From: Synechococcus sp. BS30m-G31
Lineage (GTDB): Bacteria; Cyanobacteriota; Cyanobacteriia; PCC-6307; Cyanobiaceae
NCBI GenBank assembly: GCA_016777265.1
Contig: JADHRU010000002.1
Span: 1-39,983 of the forward strand
Reading direction: 5' to 3'
DNA length: 39,983 nt
The position numbers were made by a program, and so were the translations under genes. Position 1 is the stretch's first letter, and each line of letters begins with the position of its first letter. Shown in pieces: positions 1-8,849 of the stretch. The notes under the pieces were generated by a model. It ran no database searches. It worked only from the letters and a program-made list of their open reading frames with translations, and had not been told where the DNA came from.

Positions 1-98
1 AATGGTGCACTTTTGCTGACAAGAGCGACGGCTTAACAATCACTTCATGGAGATGGCTTGGCTGCTCCATACGCTGTTGGAAGTAAGGGATTTAATCC

Positions 99-926
99 GT
101 GCAGATCCCGTCCGCCATTCTCACGCTTGTGCTGGGGATGGCCTTAGTCCTTGGGGGACTGTGGGTCGGACAAACGATCAATCTTCTGCCAATCGACGCC
201 AGCGTCAACGCTCCGATTTACGACGAACTTTTCAAGGTTCTTTTCACAATTGGAATCATTCTGTTCGTTGGCATTACAGGTCTTCTGATTTTCAGTTTGA
301 TTCGTTTTCGACGGCGAAGCGGTCAAATCGGTGACGGGGTTGCTATTGAAGGCAACCTCCCTCTGGAAATTTTTTGGACGGCCGTCCCTGCCATCGTTGT
401 GCTGTTCGTAGGTCTCTACAGCTACGACATCTATGACCGCATGGGAGGAATGGTGCCTTTAGCCCATGACCATATGGGGGGCATGCACGAAGAAAGGATT
501 TGGGGAGGGATCAGTTCAGGCTCTGTCGGTTCAGAAATGGTCGCCGATGTCTTACCCATCGAGGTCACAGCCATGCAATTTGCCTTCTTATTCCACTATC
601 CAGACGGAGATATCACCGCAGGCGAACTTCATGTTCCCGCCGATCGTCCAATCACACTCCGCATGGAATCTAAGGATGTGATTCATGCCTTCTGGGTTCC
701 TGAATTCCGCTTAAAGCAAGACATCATTCCTGGCCAGCCCACACAATTGAGCTTCACAGCAACGCGACCGGGGCGTTACCCGATCGTCTGCGCAGAACTT
801 TGCGGTCCATACCACGGAGGCATGCGCTCCACCGTTGTGGTGGACGAAGCCGATGAATGGCAAACCTGGTTCAGCAGTAACGCCAAACCGACACCTCTTA
901 CCGACACAACAGTCGCCAACACTTGA
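99..926 (+). CDS. ctaC: cytochrome c oxidase subunit II (GTG start)
   Basis: Two N-terminal TM segments, then a CuA domain with the CAELCGPYHGGM motif; directly upstream of subunits I and III. Confidence 0.95.
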   Translation: MQIPSAILTLVLGMALVLGGLWVGQTINLLPIDASVNAPIYDELFKVLFTIGIILFVGITGLLIFSLIRFRRRSGQIGDGVAIEGNLPLEIFWTAVPAIVVLFVGLYSYDIYDRMGGMVPLAHDHMGGMHEERIWGGISSGSVGSEMVADVLPIEVTAMQFAFLFHYPDGDITAGELHVPADRPITLRMESKDVIHAFWVPEFRLKQDIIPGQPTQLSFTATRPGRYPIVCAELCGPYHGGMRSTVVVDEADEWQTWFSSNAKPTPLTDTTVANT

Positions 927-927
927 G

Positions 928-2598
928 ATGACTGTCACACTTCCTCCCAACAGCACAGCACCAGCCCCAAAACTTCAGCCCACGGGCTGGTTGAGGTACT
1001 TAAGTTTCAGCGTTGATCACAAAGTGATTGGCCTGCAATATCTCGTCTGCGGGTTTGTTTTTTACCTGATCGGTGGCGCTCTCGCTGGAGCCATCCGCAC
1101 AGAACTCGCAAGCCCCGTCGCCGACTTCATGGCTCGGGACGTCTACAACCAAGTCCTCACCCTGCATGGCACGGTGATGATTTTTCTTTGGATCGTGCCG
1201 GTCGTGAACGGCGCCTTTGGGAACTATTTGATCCCGTTTTATGTGGGTGCTCGGGACATGGCCTTTCCACGGTTGAATGCCGTGGCTTTTTGGCTGATTC
1301 CGCCTGCTGGCCTGATGTTGGTAGCCAGTTATTTCATTACTGGAGCTGCCCAATCAGGCTGGACTGCTTATCCACCCCTCAGCATTACAACACCTGCCAC
1401 TGGGCAAATTATATGGATCGTTAGTGTTCTTTTGTTGGGCGGCAGTTCAATTTTCGGTGGCATTAATTTCATCGCCACAATTCTGAAATTGCGTCGTCCC
1501 GGGCTCAAGCTGATGCAGATGCCAATGTACTGCTGGGCGATGCTTGGAACCAGCATCTTGGTTGTCGCATCAACCCCTGTTCTTGCCGGAACATTAGTTC
1601 TTTTAAGTTTTGATATTGTTGCCCATACAGGTTTTTTCAATCCATCACTTGGGGGAAACGTTGTTGTTTATCAACACTTATTTTGGTTCTATTCTCACCC
1701 AGCCGTTTACATCATGGTTTTACCAGCTTTTGGGCTGGTAAGTGAAATCCTTCCGATTCATGCTCGCAAGCCACTCTTCGGCTATGTGACGATGGTCTAC
1801 TCGATCATGGCCATCGTTGTTCTGGGTTTGATTGTTTGGGCACACCACATGTTCACCAGTGGAACTCCACCCTGGATGCGCTTATTTTTTACCATTGCCA
1901 CGGCATTCATTGCCGTTCCGACAGGAATCAAATTTTTTAATTGGCTCGCCACCTTATGGGGAGGCAAGATCAGTTTGAACAGCGCTGTTCTCTTCTCCTG
2001 CGGATTCATCGTGAATTTCGTGCTCGGAGGGATCACTGGGGTTGCCTTAGCGCAGGTGCCTTTCGATATCCATGTACATGACACTTACTTCGTCGTAGCC
2101 CACTTCCATTACATCGTTTTTGGAGGATCTGTTTTTGTCATTTTCGCCTCGATCTATCACTGGTATCCCAAGTTCACTGGACGAATGTTGAATGAAGATT
2201 TGGGACGCTTCCACTGCGCACTCACGTTCATCGGCTTCAACTTTTGTTTTGGACCTCAGCACTGGCTTGGTCTCAATGGAATGCCAAGACGGGTTGCGGA
2301 ATACGACCCTCAGTTCACTTTGATTAATCAGATCAGCTCTGTGGGTGCGTTGCTGATGGCCATCAGCACCCTGCCCTTCCTGTGGAACGTGATTCACAGT
2401 GCTTTTTATGGAAAGGTCGCCGGAGATAATCCATGGAATGCACTCACGCCGGAATGGCTCACCAGTTCCCCCCCCCCAGTGGAGAACTGGGTGGGAGAAG
2501 CACCTCTGGTGAAAGAGCCCTATGCCTATGGCGTCCCAATCGATGAAATCGACTTGTCCGCCACGAGCGGGCGTGATCTTTGGAGCAGTGGCAAATGA
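928..2598 (+). CDS. ctaD: cytochrome c oxidase subunit I (heme-copper oxidase); start refined from the track's 835 to ATG 928
   Basis: Multi-TM protein with heme-copper oxidase motifs WFYSHPAVY, HDTYFVVAHFHY; starts 2 nt after the ctaC stop. Confidence 0.96.
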   Translation: MTVTLPPNSTAPAPKLQPTGWLRYLSFSVDHKVIGLQYLVCGFVFYLIGGALAGAIRTELASPVADFMARDVYNQVLTLHGTVMIFLWIVPVVNGAFGNYLIPFYVGARDMAFPRLNAVAFWLIPPAGLMLVASYFITGAAQSGWTAYPPLSITTPATGQIIWIVSVLLLGGSSIFGGINFIATILKLRRPGLKLMQMPMYCWAMLGTSILVVASTPVLAGTLVLLSFDIVAHTGFFNPSLGGNVVVYQHLFWFYSHPAVYIMVLPAFGLVSEILPIHARKPLFGYVTMVYSIMAIVVLGLIVWAHHMFTSGTPPWMRLFFTIATAFIAVPTGIKFFNWLATLWGGKISLNSAVLFSCGFIVNFVLGGITGVALAQVPFDIHVHDTYFVVAHFHYIVFGGSVFVIFASIYHWYPKFTGRMLNEDLGRFHCALTFIGFNFCFGPQHWLGLNGMPRRVAEYDPQFTLINQISSVGALLMAISTLPFLWNVIHSAFYGKVAGDNPWNALTPEWLTSSPPPVENWVGEAPLVKEPYAYGVPIDEIDLSATSGRDLWSSGK

Positions 2599-3224
2599 CT
2601 AGCACCCTTCCCGTCCAGCCAGACAGCACCGACAGCTCCGAAATCGAGAGCACTGAAACCCACGGCCATGCCGTTGAAGAGCATGGGGACTTCCGAATGT
2701 TCGGGTTAGCCACATTCCTTGTGGCTGACGCGATGACATTCGCCGGTTTCTTTGCGGCCTATCTCACCTTCAAAGCGGTGAATCCCCTGCCGAGCGGAGC
2801 CATTTATGAGCTCGAGCTTCCACTTCCCATCCTCAACACCGTGTTACTGCTTGTGAGCAGCGCCACATTTCATAAGGCCGGACAAGCCATTCGTAACAGC
2901 GACCATGCGCGGTGTCGGAGATGGCTTCTGATCACTGCATCCTTGGGGATCGCCTTTTTGATCAGTCAGATGGTGGAATATTTCACGCTTCCATTTGGAC
3001 TCACCGACAACCTTTACGCCAGCACTTTCTTTGCAGTGACTGGTTTTCATGGACTGCACGTCACCCTTGGGGCCGTCATGACCCTCATCGTGTGGTGGCA
3101 AGCCCGCGAAACCGGTGGACGCGTCACCGCTCAAAATCATTTCCCGCTTGAAGCGGCTGAGCTGTATTGGCATTTTGTTGACGGCATTTGGGTTGTTCTT
3201 TTTGTGATTCTTTATTTGCTCTGA
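2595..3224 (+). CDS. ctaE: cytochrome c oxidase subunit III; start refined to ATG 2595 (ATGA overlap with ctaD)
   Basis: Subunit III-like TM pattern with FHGLHVTLGA and YWHFVDGIWVVLF motifs. Confidence 0.94.
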   Translation: MTSTLPVQPDSTDSSEIESTETHGHAVEEHGDFRMFGLATFLVADAMTFAGFFAAYLTFKAVNPLPSGAIYELELPLPILNTVLLLVSSATFHKAGQAIRNSDHARCRRWLLITASLGIAFLISQMVEYFTLPFGLTDNLYASTFFAVTGFHGLHVTLGAVMTLIVWWQARETGGRVTAQNHFPLEAAELYWHFVDGIWVVLFVILYLL

Positions 3225-3278
3225 TCCCTTGCAGGCCTTATACATTCAAGCCAAAATTGATACGAATTGAGTACCGCA

Positions 3279-3695
3279 ATGCTGGTCGGCAAAGAGCTGC
3301 TTGACAAAGCCAGATCGCTCAGCAATCGGCCGGAAGACGAGATTGCCCGTGGTTGCGGATACGTCGGACCCAGCGGGCGGCTGCTCAAAAAGAGTTTTTA
3401 TCGGGCTCTCGTCGAAGCCAAAGCCAACGCACAAGGCTGGCAATTGCCAAAGAGCAGCACGTCATCGTCCACAGGCACACGGGGGCGTCAAGCTGAGTTT
3501 CGAACCCGGGTCCATGGCAATGGAAATTTGCTCATTGGTCACGCCTACACGCGTCAACTCGGACTGGTTCCTGGTCAAGAATTTCGAATTGAGCTCCAAA
3601 AGGACTCTGGGGTCATCCTTTTGCTGCAACTCGATCAAGACCAGCCATTCGATGCCAACCAAGCCGCGGATAATTCAGCAGCAGGTTTGGAATAA
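3279..3695 (+). CDS. cyanobacterial AbrB-like (cyAbrB) transcriptional regulator; start could be 3267 or 3279
   Basis: Resembles the cyAbrB family: LLKKSFYRALVEAKA, then a C-terminal AbrB-like segment GNLLIGHAYTRQLGLVPGQEFRIEL. Confidence 0.82.
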   Translation: MLVGKELLDKARSLSNRPEDEIARGCGYVGPSGRLLKKSFYRALVEAKANAQGWQLPKSSTSSSTGTRGRQAEFRTRVHGNGNLLIGHAYTRQLGLVPGQEFRIELQKDSGVILLLQLDQDQPFDANQAADNSAAGLE

Positions 3696-4291
3696 GCATC
3701 CTTCCGGGAGTCGATCAACAATCGCTCGGAGTAACGCGCAATTTGATCCACTTCAAGATTCACACGATCACCCACGGCTAATCCCCGAAGGGTGGTCTCT
3801 TGCCATGTGTGCGGAATCACCGCCAATGAAAAAGTCACCCCTTCTGGGCAGCAGTCCGCCACGGTGAGGCTGATGCCATCCACAGCGATGCTGGCTTTCT
3901 CACAGACATAACGACCAAATCGCGGCTCTAACCAACGCACTTCCAGATGCCAAGACTGGGGCAAGGCCTCCAAGTGAATCACCTCACCTGGAGCATCAAT
4001 ATGACCACTCACCAAGTGACCGCCTAGGCGATCACTAAGACGGAGCGCAGGCTCCAAATTGACAAATCCGCCTTGTTCTGACTTCCGGCCAAGGGTGGTA
4101 CGGCGCAGTGTCTCTTCACTGACATCAGCGCGAAAACCATCCGCCACCAACTCAGCAACCGTGAGGCACACCCCATCGACAGCAACACTGTCTCCGAGAA
4201 GAAGGGGCGCAAATGGTCCACAACCCGACACCACTACAGCCCCTGAACGACGCTGAATGGTTCCAACCGACTGCACAAGACCTGTAAACAT
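3635..4291 (-). CDS. ribE: riboflavin synthase alpha subunit
   Basis: Duplicated lumazine-binding repeats; MFTGLVQSVGTI start, DSVAVDGVCLTV and ASIAVDGISLTV repeat signatures, HLVSGHIDAPG. Confidence 0.95.
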   Translation of the reverse strand: MFTGLVQSVGTIQRRSGAVVVSGCGPFAPLLLGDSVAVDGVCLTVAELVADGFRADVSEETLRRTTLGRKSEQGGFVNLEPALRLSDRLGGHLVSGHIDAPGEVIHLEALPQSWHLEVRWLEPRFGRYVCEKASIAVDGISLTVADCCPEGVTFSLAVIPHTWQETTLRGLAVGDRVNLEVDQIARYSERLLIDSRKDAYSKPAAELSAAWLASNGWS

Positions 4292-4341
4292 CGCCTGGGC
4301 GATTTTCTTTAGTCATAATCGGTCAACGTCGAAGCGTCGCC

Positions 4342-4914
4342 ATGGTTGAGATGAGCGTCGCTGGTATCGCTCTTGATGCCGCCAGTCGAAGCCCCATCGT
4401 CCTGCTCCGTGATCCAAGTGGACGCCGTCAGGTACCGATTTGGATCGATCAAGCGCAAGCCCACAACATCATGGCGGGCCTCCAAGACACGCATCCGCCT
4501 CGCCCCCTAAGCCATGACCTCATGGCAGCCCTATTGGTGGCAGGAGGTCTGGAATTGGAGCGCGTCATCGTGCACGCCATTGAAGACAGCACCTTTCATG
4601 CTGTGCTCAAGCTTCGACCCGACTTTGAAGAGGACGAGCTCGACGACGAAGACGAGATGGACTTCATTGAAATCGATTCCAGACCCAGCGACGCCATTGC
4701 TCTTGCCGTCAGAACCGGAAGCGGAATTTGGATGCTGGAAGAGGTGGTCGCGGAGGCATCCATCCCCGTCGATGCTGAAGCCGATGCCGCAGACCAAAGC
4801 GCTTTTAGCCGATTTGTTGATGAGCTCAGCCCAGCTGCCCTGGTGCGTCATTTGAACAAACGAGGTGATACCGACGAGCCCTCCACAGACACCAAGACTC
4901 CGCCGGGCCAGTGA
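4342..4914 (+). CDS. bifunctional nuclease (BFN, DUF151) domain protein
   Basis: BFN-domain features: PIVLLRDPSGRRQVPIWIDQAQA, IDSRPSDAIALAVRTG. Confidence 0.88.
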   Translation: MVEMSVAGIALDAASRSPIVLLRDPSGRRQVPIWIDQAQAHNIMAGLQDTHPPRPLSHDLMAALLVAGGLELERVIVHAIEDSTFHAVLKLRPDFEEDELDDEDEMDFIEIDSRPSDAIALAVRTGSGIWMLEEVVAEASIPVDAEADAADQSAFSRFVDELSPAALVRHLNKRGDTDEPSTDTKTPPGQ

Positions 4915-6032
4915 AACGACGCTCCTTCGGAACTGGGCGTCCCGTCAGCCTGTTCACCCTTGGAACAATGCGGGCCCTGGGGTCTGTGAACCAGATGGCA
5001 TCGGTTCTTGAAGCCGCGGCCAAGATCGGGATCAATCACCTAGAAACCGCCCCTGCCTATGGACCAGCAGAGCGGTTTCTCGGAGAAGCTCTCAACCACT
5101 GTTCCACCATTCCCGAAGGTGGATGGGTGACAACCAGCAAACTCTTGCCGGGATTGAGCTTTGCCGAAGGCCAGCACCAACTCGACGGCATCCTTCAACG
5201 GCTAGGCCTCAACACCCTCGACAATCTCGCGGTCCATGGCATCAACCGACAGGAGCATTTGGATTGGGCCCTGAGCGGGGACGGTGCCCAACTCCTGGAG
5301 TGGGCCGTGTCCAGCGGCCGCGTGACGCAGCTCGGCTTCAGCAGCCACGGCACGAGTGCATTGATCGAACAAGCACTCCAGAGCCAGCGGTTCGACTTTT
5401 GCAGTCTTCACCTTCACCTGTTCGACCCTCAGCGCATACCGCTGGCGCGCTGGGCGTTAGATCAAGGCATCGGAGTCATGGCCATTTCTCCGGCCGACAA
5501 AGGGGGGCGGCTGCAATCACCGAGCCCAACCCTGAAGGACGATTGTCGACCCTTCGACCCGCTGGTTCTGGCCTATCGCTTCCTCCTGGCTCAGGGCGTA
5601 TCGACGCTCACCCTCGGAGCCGCCGCCGCCGAAGATCTCTCCGCCGCTGCGCAATTAGCCCAAGAGGATGGGCCCCTTCAGCGACAGGAAAAGGATGTTT
5701 TGCATCAACTGGAGCAACGCAAACGAAGGCGCTTAGGCAACGATCTCTGCGGACAGTGCCGTGCATGCTTGCCATGCCCAAATCAGGTCCCGATTCCCAA
5801 TCTTCTTCGCCTCCGCAACCTGACCCTGGGACATGACCTGATCGAGTACAGCCAGGAGCGTTACAACCTGATCGGTCGAGCCGGTCACTGGTGGGACACC
5901 ATTGATGCCTCCGCCTGTGAAAGTTGTGGCGAGTGCTTACCGCGCTGTCCCCATGGACTGAACATTCCACAACTTTTAGCGGACACCCACAGCCGACTGA
6001 TCGCGGCACCTCGCAGACGTTTATGGAGCTGA
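4911..6032 (+). CDS. aldo/keto reductase with C-terminal 4Fe-4S ferredoxin-like cysteine motifs (GTG start, 4-bp overlap with upstream gene)
   Basis: AKR barrel features (TAPAYGPAERFLGEAL) and C-terminal CGQCRACLPCP and CESCGECLPRCP motifs. Confidence 0.88.
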   Translation: MKRRSFGTGRPVSLFTLGTMRALGSVNQMASVLEAAAKIGINHLETAPAYGPAERFLGEALNHCSTIPEGGWVTTSKLLPGLSFAEGQHQLDGILQRLGLNTLDNLAVHGINRQEHLDWALSGDGAQLLEWAVSSGRVTQLGFSSHGTSALIEQALQSQRFDFCSLHLHLFDPQRIPLARWALDQGIGVMAISPADKGGRLQSPSPTLKDDCRPFDPLVLAYRFLLAQGVSTLTLGAAAAEDLSAAAQLAQEDGPLQRQEKDVLHQLEQRKRRRLGNDLCGQCRACLPCPNQVPIPNLLRLRNLTLGHDLIEYSQERYNLIGRAGHWWDTIDASACESCGECLPRCPHGLNIPQLLADTHSRLIAAPRRRLWS

Positions 6033-7028
6033 TGCCCGCCAACGTTCGCCCAGACTGAGACTCTGCTCAGGGCTCAGGGGCGGTAGCGACCAACAACGGT
6101 TCCAAAGGTCATCTGGTGGAAGCACCAACGATTGCCAACGTTCCGGGAGTTTGAAACGATCAGCTTCGAGAACTGCCGTCGGCAGAGGAGCCCGCCAACC
6201 ATCTTGGAGAAGTCGCCGGCGCATCGGTTCGCGCCATGCCTGCTCCACCCATTGTTGGGGGAGAGGTTCTTGCGTGTCCTCGGGCCTGGCGAGCACGGTC
6301 CAATGCAACGGCGCTCCCTCATTGGGCAGGATCACGTCCATTCGTGGATCTCGCCTCAGCAAGGACAAACAGCGTTGCAACGGCAAAACCACCACCTTGG
6401 CCGAACTTTTCAGCAACCAATTCACCCCTTGACGATCATCAAAGGTGAGCGCTTGGCGACGCAAACGCTGCAAAGCATCCGGTTGATCAAGGCGATCGGC
6501 CAGCTCGATCACCACTCTGGGACTGGCAGGAAACACAATTTGGCCCTGCAGCTGAGGGTCGAGCAACATCTGCCAACCCCCCTGCTTAATCGCATCCACG
6601 ACAGGGTTTCGCCGCACCAACAACACCCAAGGGCTCACACCAACAGGCAGCACCTGGGAGGCCAAAGGACCCAGAGTTTCCAGAAATCGCAGCGCCAGTG
6701 GATCGAGCTGATTCCGCAGTGGAGCTGCCTCAATCGGCTGCAAAGCAACGGCAGAAAGGGTTCCGAGCCAACCATCGGTGCAGGCCAGCAAATCCGCCTG
6801 AGCCGAATCCGCCTGGGTCCACTGATCAAGAGCCTTGGCAGAGGTGAGCTGCCAGGGGTCCGGCAACGCCATCGTCCAGGATTTGGGTAGAACGCCTGCT
6901 GGAGCGAATAGCTGGGGGTTCACACCGCCAGAGCGACACCCCACCAAACTGATCAAACCAGCTCCTCCAATCATCTGCAGCAGATGACGGCGACGAATTC
7001 CGCTGGACGGATCAAGAGGCATCGTCAT
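6021..7028 (-). CDS. extracellular solute-binding protein (PotD-like), predicted Tat or lipoprotein export
   Basis: N-terminal RRRHLLQMIGGAGLISLVGC (twin-Arg/lipobox-like); overall resemblance to polyamine/iron-type binding proteins. Confidence 0.72.
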   Translation of the reverse strand: MTMPLDPSSGIRRRHLLQMIGGAGLISLVGCRSGGVNPQLFAPAGVLPKSWTMALPDPWQLTSAKALDQWTQADSAQADLLACTDGWLGTLSAVALQPIEAAPLRNQLDPLALRFLETLGPLASQVLPVGVSPWVLLVRRNPVVDAIKQGGWQMLLDPQLQGQIVFPASPRVVIELADRLDQPDALQRLRRQALTFDDRQGVNWLLKSSAKVVVLPLQRCLSLLRRDPRMDVILPNEGAPLHWTVLARPEDTQEPLPQQWVEQAWREPMRRRLLQDGWRAPLPTAVLEADRFKLPERWQSLVLPPDDLWNRCWSLPPLSPEQSLSLGERWRASAP

Positions 7029-8224
7029 GAAATCGACGTTACGGGGCGACTCAAGAGTTGGCCCATCGCGTGGTCGCAGTCCTCCACCAACACACGACGA
7101 CTGACCCCCCTCAACTGAGCCAAGAGCAACGACGCCCCAGCGCCAACACCTTCCTTGACATATCCGAGTTCATAGTCACGCAGAGCCTGATGGGCACTGG
7201 CATGAAAGTGAACACCTGAGGCGAATACGGCCAGCGATGCGCCAAACCGTGCGCCGATGGCATCGACAAGACGATCCAGGGGGGAGGTTCCACCGGCGCT
7301 AGCCCCTTCATCAGCAAGCCAAGCCGTTGTCCCCACAAGAACCTGACGCAGCAAAGCTGCTCCAGCCTGCTTTGGTAAAGCATGCAAGGCCAACGCCAAA
7401 ACGGCCAACATTTGACTGCCGCCCCCCAAAAGCACGGGTTGCTGTGATCGAACAGCGCCCACCAGCAATCCCGTCGCCACCACCTGAAACGGATCCCCAA
7501 CCGCCCCCAACACCTGTTTTGCACTGCAGCCTTTGATCAGGTCGGCCTTCCGTAATCCCTGGGCAACCAAAGCGGATTTCAAGCGTTTGGGCGGTTGGCG
7601 GGCACTACCGCTAATTAAATCGCCAACCTCAAACCCCAAAGCGGTGAGAACAGCCTGGGCAGTGGTTGTTCCCCCTGGGACACATTCGGCCAGTACCAGC
7701 GGTCGCTGCAACCCGGCACCCAGTTTTTCTCCTTGCCGCCAAAGATGATTCACTCGGTCCTGGGGCATCGCAGCCCCGGAGGACAAGCAGTCAGCCGGGC
7801 CCAGGTCCGGGGATTCAAGTTGCAAATGATCGAAATCTGGCTGGCTCATCAAACCCACGGCAGCAACCTGAGGTTGCAAGCCCAAGCGAGCGGCCACAGC
7901 GTGACTGAGCAAGGCCGGCGAGACTCCTGCTGGAAGCGTCGGCAAAGGCCAACGGGGTGCCACTAATGGACCCTTCAACAACAACTCGGCATCGGCTAAG
8001 GCGGTCATCCGGCGTGCGGCAGGAGTCGCACCTGCCGCAGAAATCCCTTGCTGCTCAGCCGTTCGCGTCGCAGCCAGCAACAGCAACACATCAGGAAGCA
8101 CGTCCTGATCTAGCCACGGCGCCATCATGGCGATTGGATCAGCGGAATCACCCGGCTGACCCACACGCCGGCACCCTGCAGGCCACTCCGGCACGTCAGA
8201 GGGGGTCGAGGGCAACCAGTCCAT
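7025..8224 (-). CDS. cobT: nicotinate-nucleotide-dimethylbenzimidazole phosphoribosyltransferase-like protein (cyanobacterial CobT family, TIGR00303 type); start refined from 8290 to 8224
   Basis: LAECVPGGTTTAQAVLTALGF, LGAVGDPFQVVATGLLVGA, LLGGGSQMLAVLALA motifs. Confidence 0.85.
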   Translation of the reverse strand: MDWLPSTPSDVPEWPAGCRRVGQPGDSADPIAMMAPWLDQDVLPDVLLLLAATRTAEQQGISAAGATPAARRMTALADAELLLKGPLVAPRWPLPTLPAGVSPALLSHAVAARLGLQPQVAAVGLMSQPDFDHLQLESPDLGPADCLSSGAAMPQDRVNHLWRQGEKLGAGLQRPLVLAECVPGGTTTAQAVLTALGFEVGDLISGSARQPPKRLKSALVAQGLRKADLIKGCSAKQVLGAVGDPFQVVATGLLVGAVRSQQPVLLGGGSQMLAVLALALHALPKQAGAALLRQVLVGTTAWLADEGASAGGTSPLDRLVDAIGARFGASLAVFASGVHFHASAHQALRDYELGYVKEGVGAGASLLLAQLRGVSRRVLVEDCDHAMGQLLSRPVTSIS

Positions 8225-8849
8225 GCAGCAAGGGAGGTGGCTCAGGAATAGGCGAGCGCAATCGCGGAAAAATCCAAAAGGCCAGTGCATGGAGCGACAG
8301 CACGTAAATCACCTCCTGCACAACCACCAGAGCGAAAGCCATGAGTTGAACCTGCGTTAAATCAGGGGTTAAGGGGAGATGCAGCAAGGCGATGAGACGA
8401 TCCAATAATCCAGCTCCAGCGCGCGTAATCACCACCCAGAGGTTCTCTCCCACGAGAAGGGACAAGACCACAACACGCACCAGAAATCCAAAGGTGCCCA
8501 GCACCACTCCCACGCTCCAACTCAACCACCAACTCCATCCTCGACACCAACTCCAACCCAGCCATAACGCCAACAGTCCATAGGGGAACAGCAGGAGTGG
8601 TCCACGGACTGGACCCATGAGCGCCGTCAAAAGAAGCACTGCCAAAAGCAGACCCTCCGCCCCAGATCTCCCCCCACGACGCAACTGAAGCAGGGTTAAT
8701 GGGAGTGGAAGAGCCAATCGAAACAGGGCTCCACCGACAGGTAAGTAATACAAGGCCAGCCAGATCAAGCCTGTCGTTGCCGCGAGATAAGACCCTTCCA
8801 CGAGCCGCAAAGCTTGCTGACGGCTCAGGGGCTGTGGATCCAAACTCAT
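8196..8849 (-). CDS. DUF2232-like polytopic membrane protein
   Basis: Several hydrophobic segments across ~217 aa; resembles cyanobacterial DUF2232 proteins. Confidence 0.65.
   Translation of the reverse strand: MSLDPQPLSRQQALRLVEGSYLAATTGLIWLALYYLPVGGALFRLALPLPLTLLQLRRGGRSGAEGLLLAVLLLTALMGPVRGPLLLFPYGLLALWLGWSWCRGWSWWLSWSVGVVLGTFGFLVRVVVLSLLVGENLWVVITRAGAGLLDRLIALLHLPLTPDLTQVQLMAFALVVVQEVIYVLSLHALAFWIFPRLRSPIPEPPPLLHGLVALDPL

Noticed and set aside
3493-3516. TTTCGAACCCGGGTCC resembling a tRNA T-arm
   Set aside because: Lies inside the cyAbrB coding sequence; no cloverleaf arms around it.
3301-3867. 188-aa plus-strand ORF across the cyAbrB and ribE genes
   Set aside because: Alternate frame over two well-supported genes, no domain signal.
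5123-5836. 237-aa plus-strand ORF
   Set aside because: Arg/Pro/Ser-rich alternate-frame shadow of the aldo/keto reductase gene; no recognisable domain.
6132-6890. 252-aa plus-strand ORF
   Set aside because: Antisense shadow of the solute-binding protein gene; Gln/His/Arg-rich composition typical of spurious ORFs.
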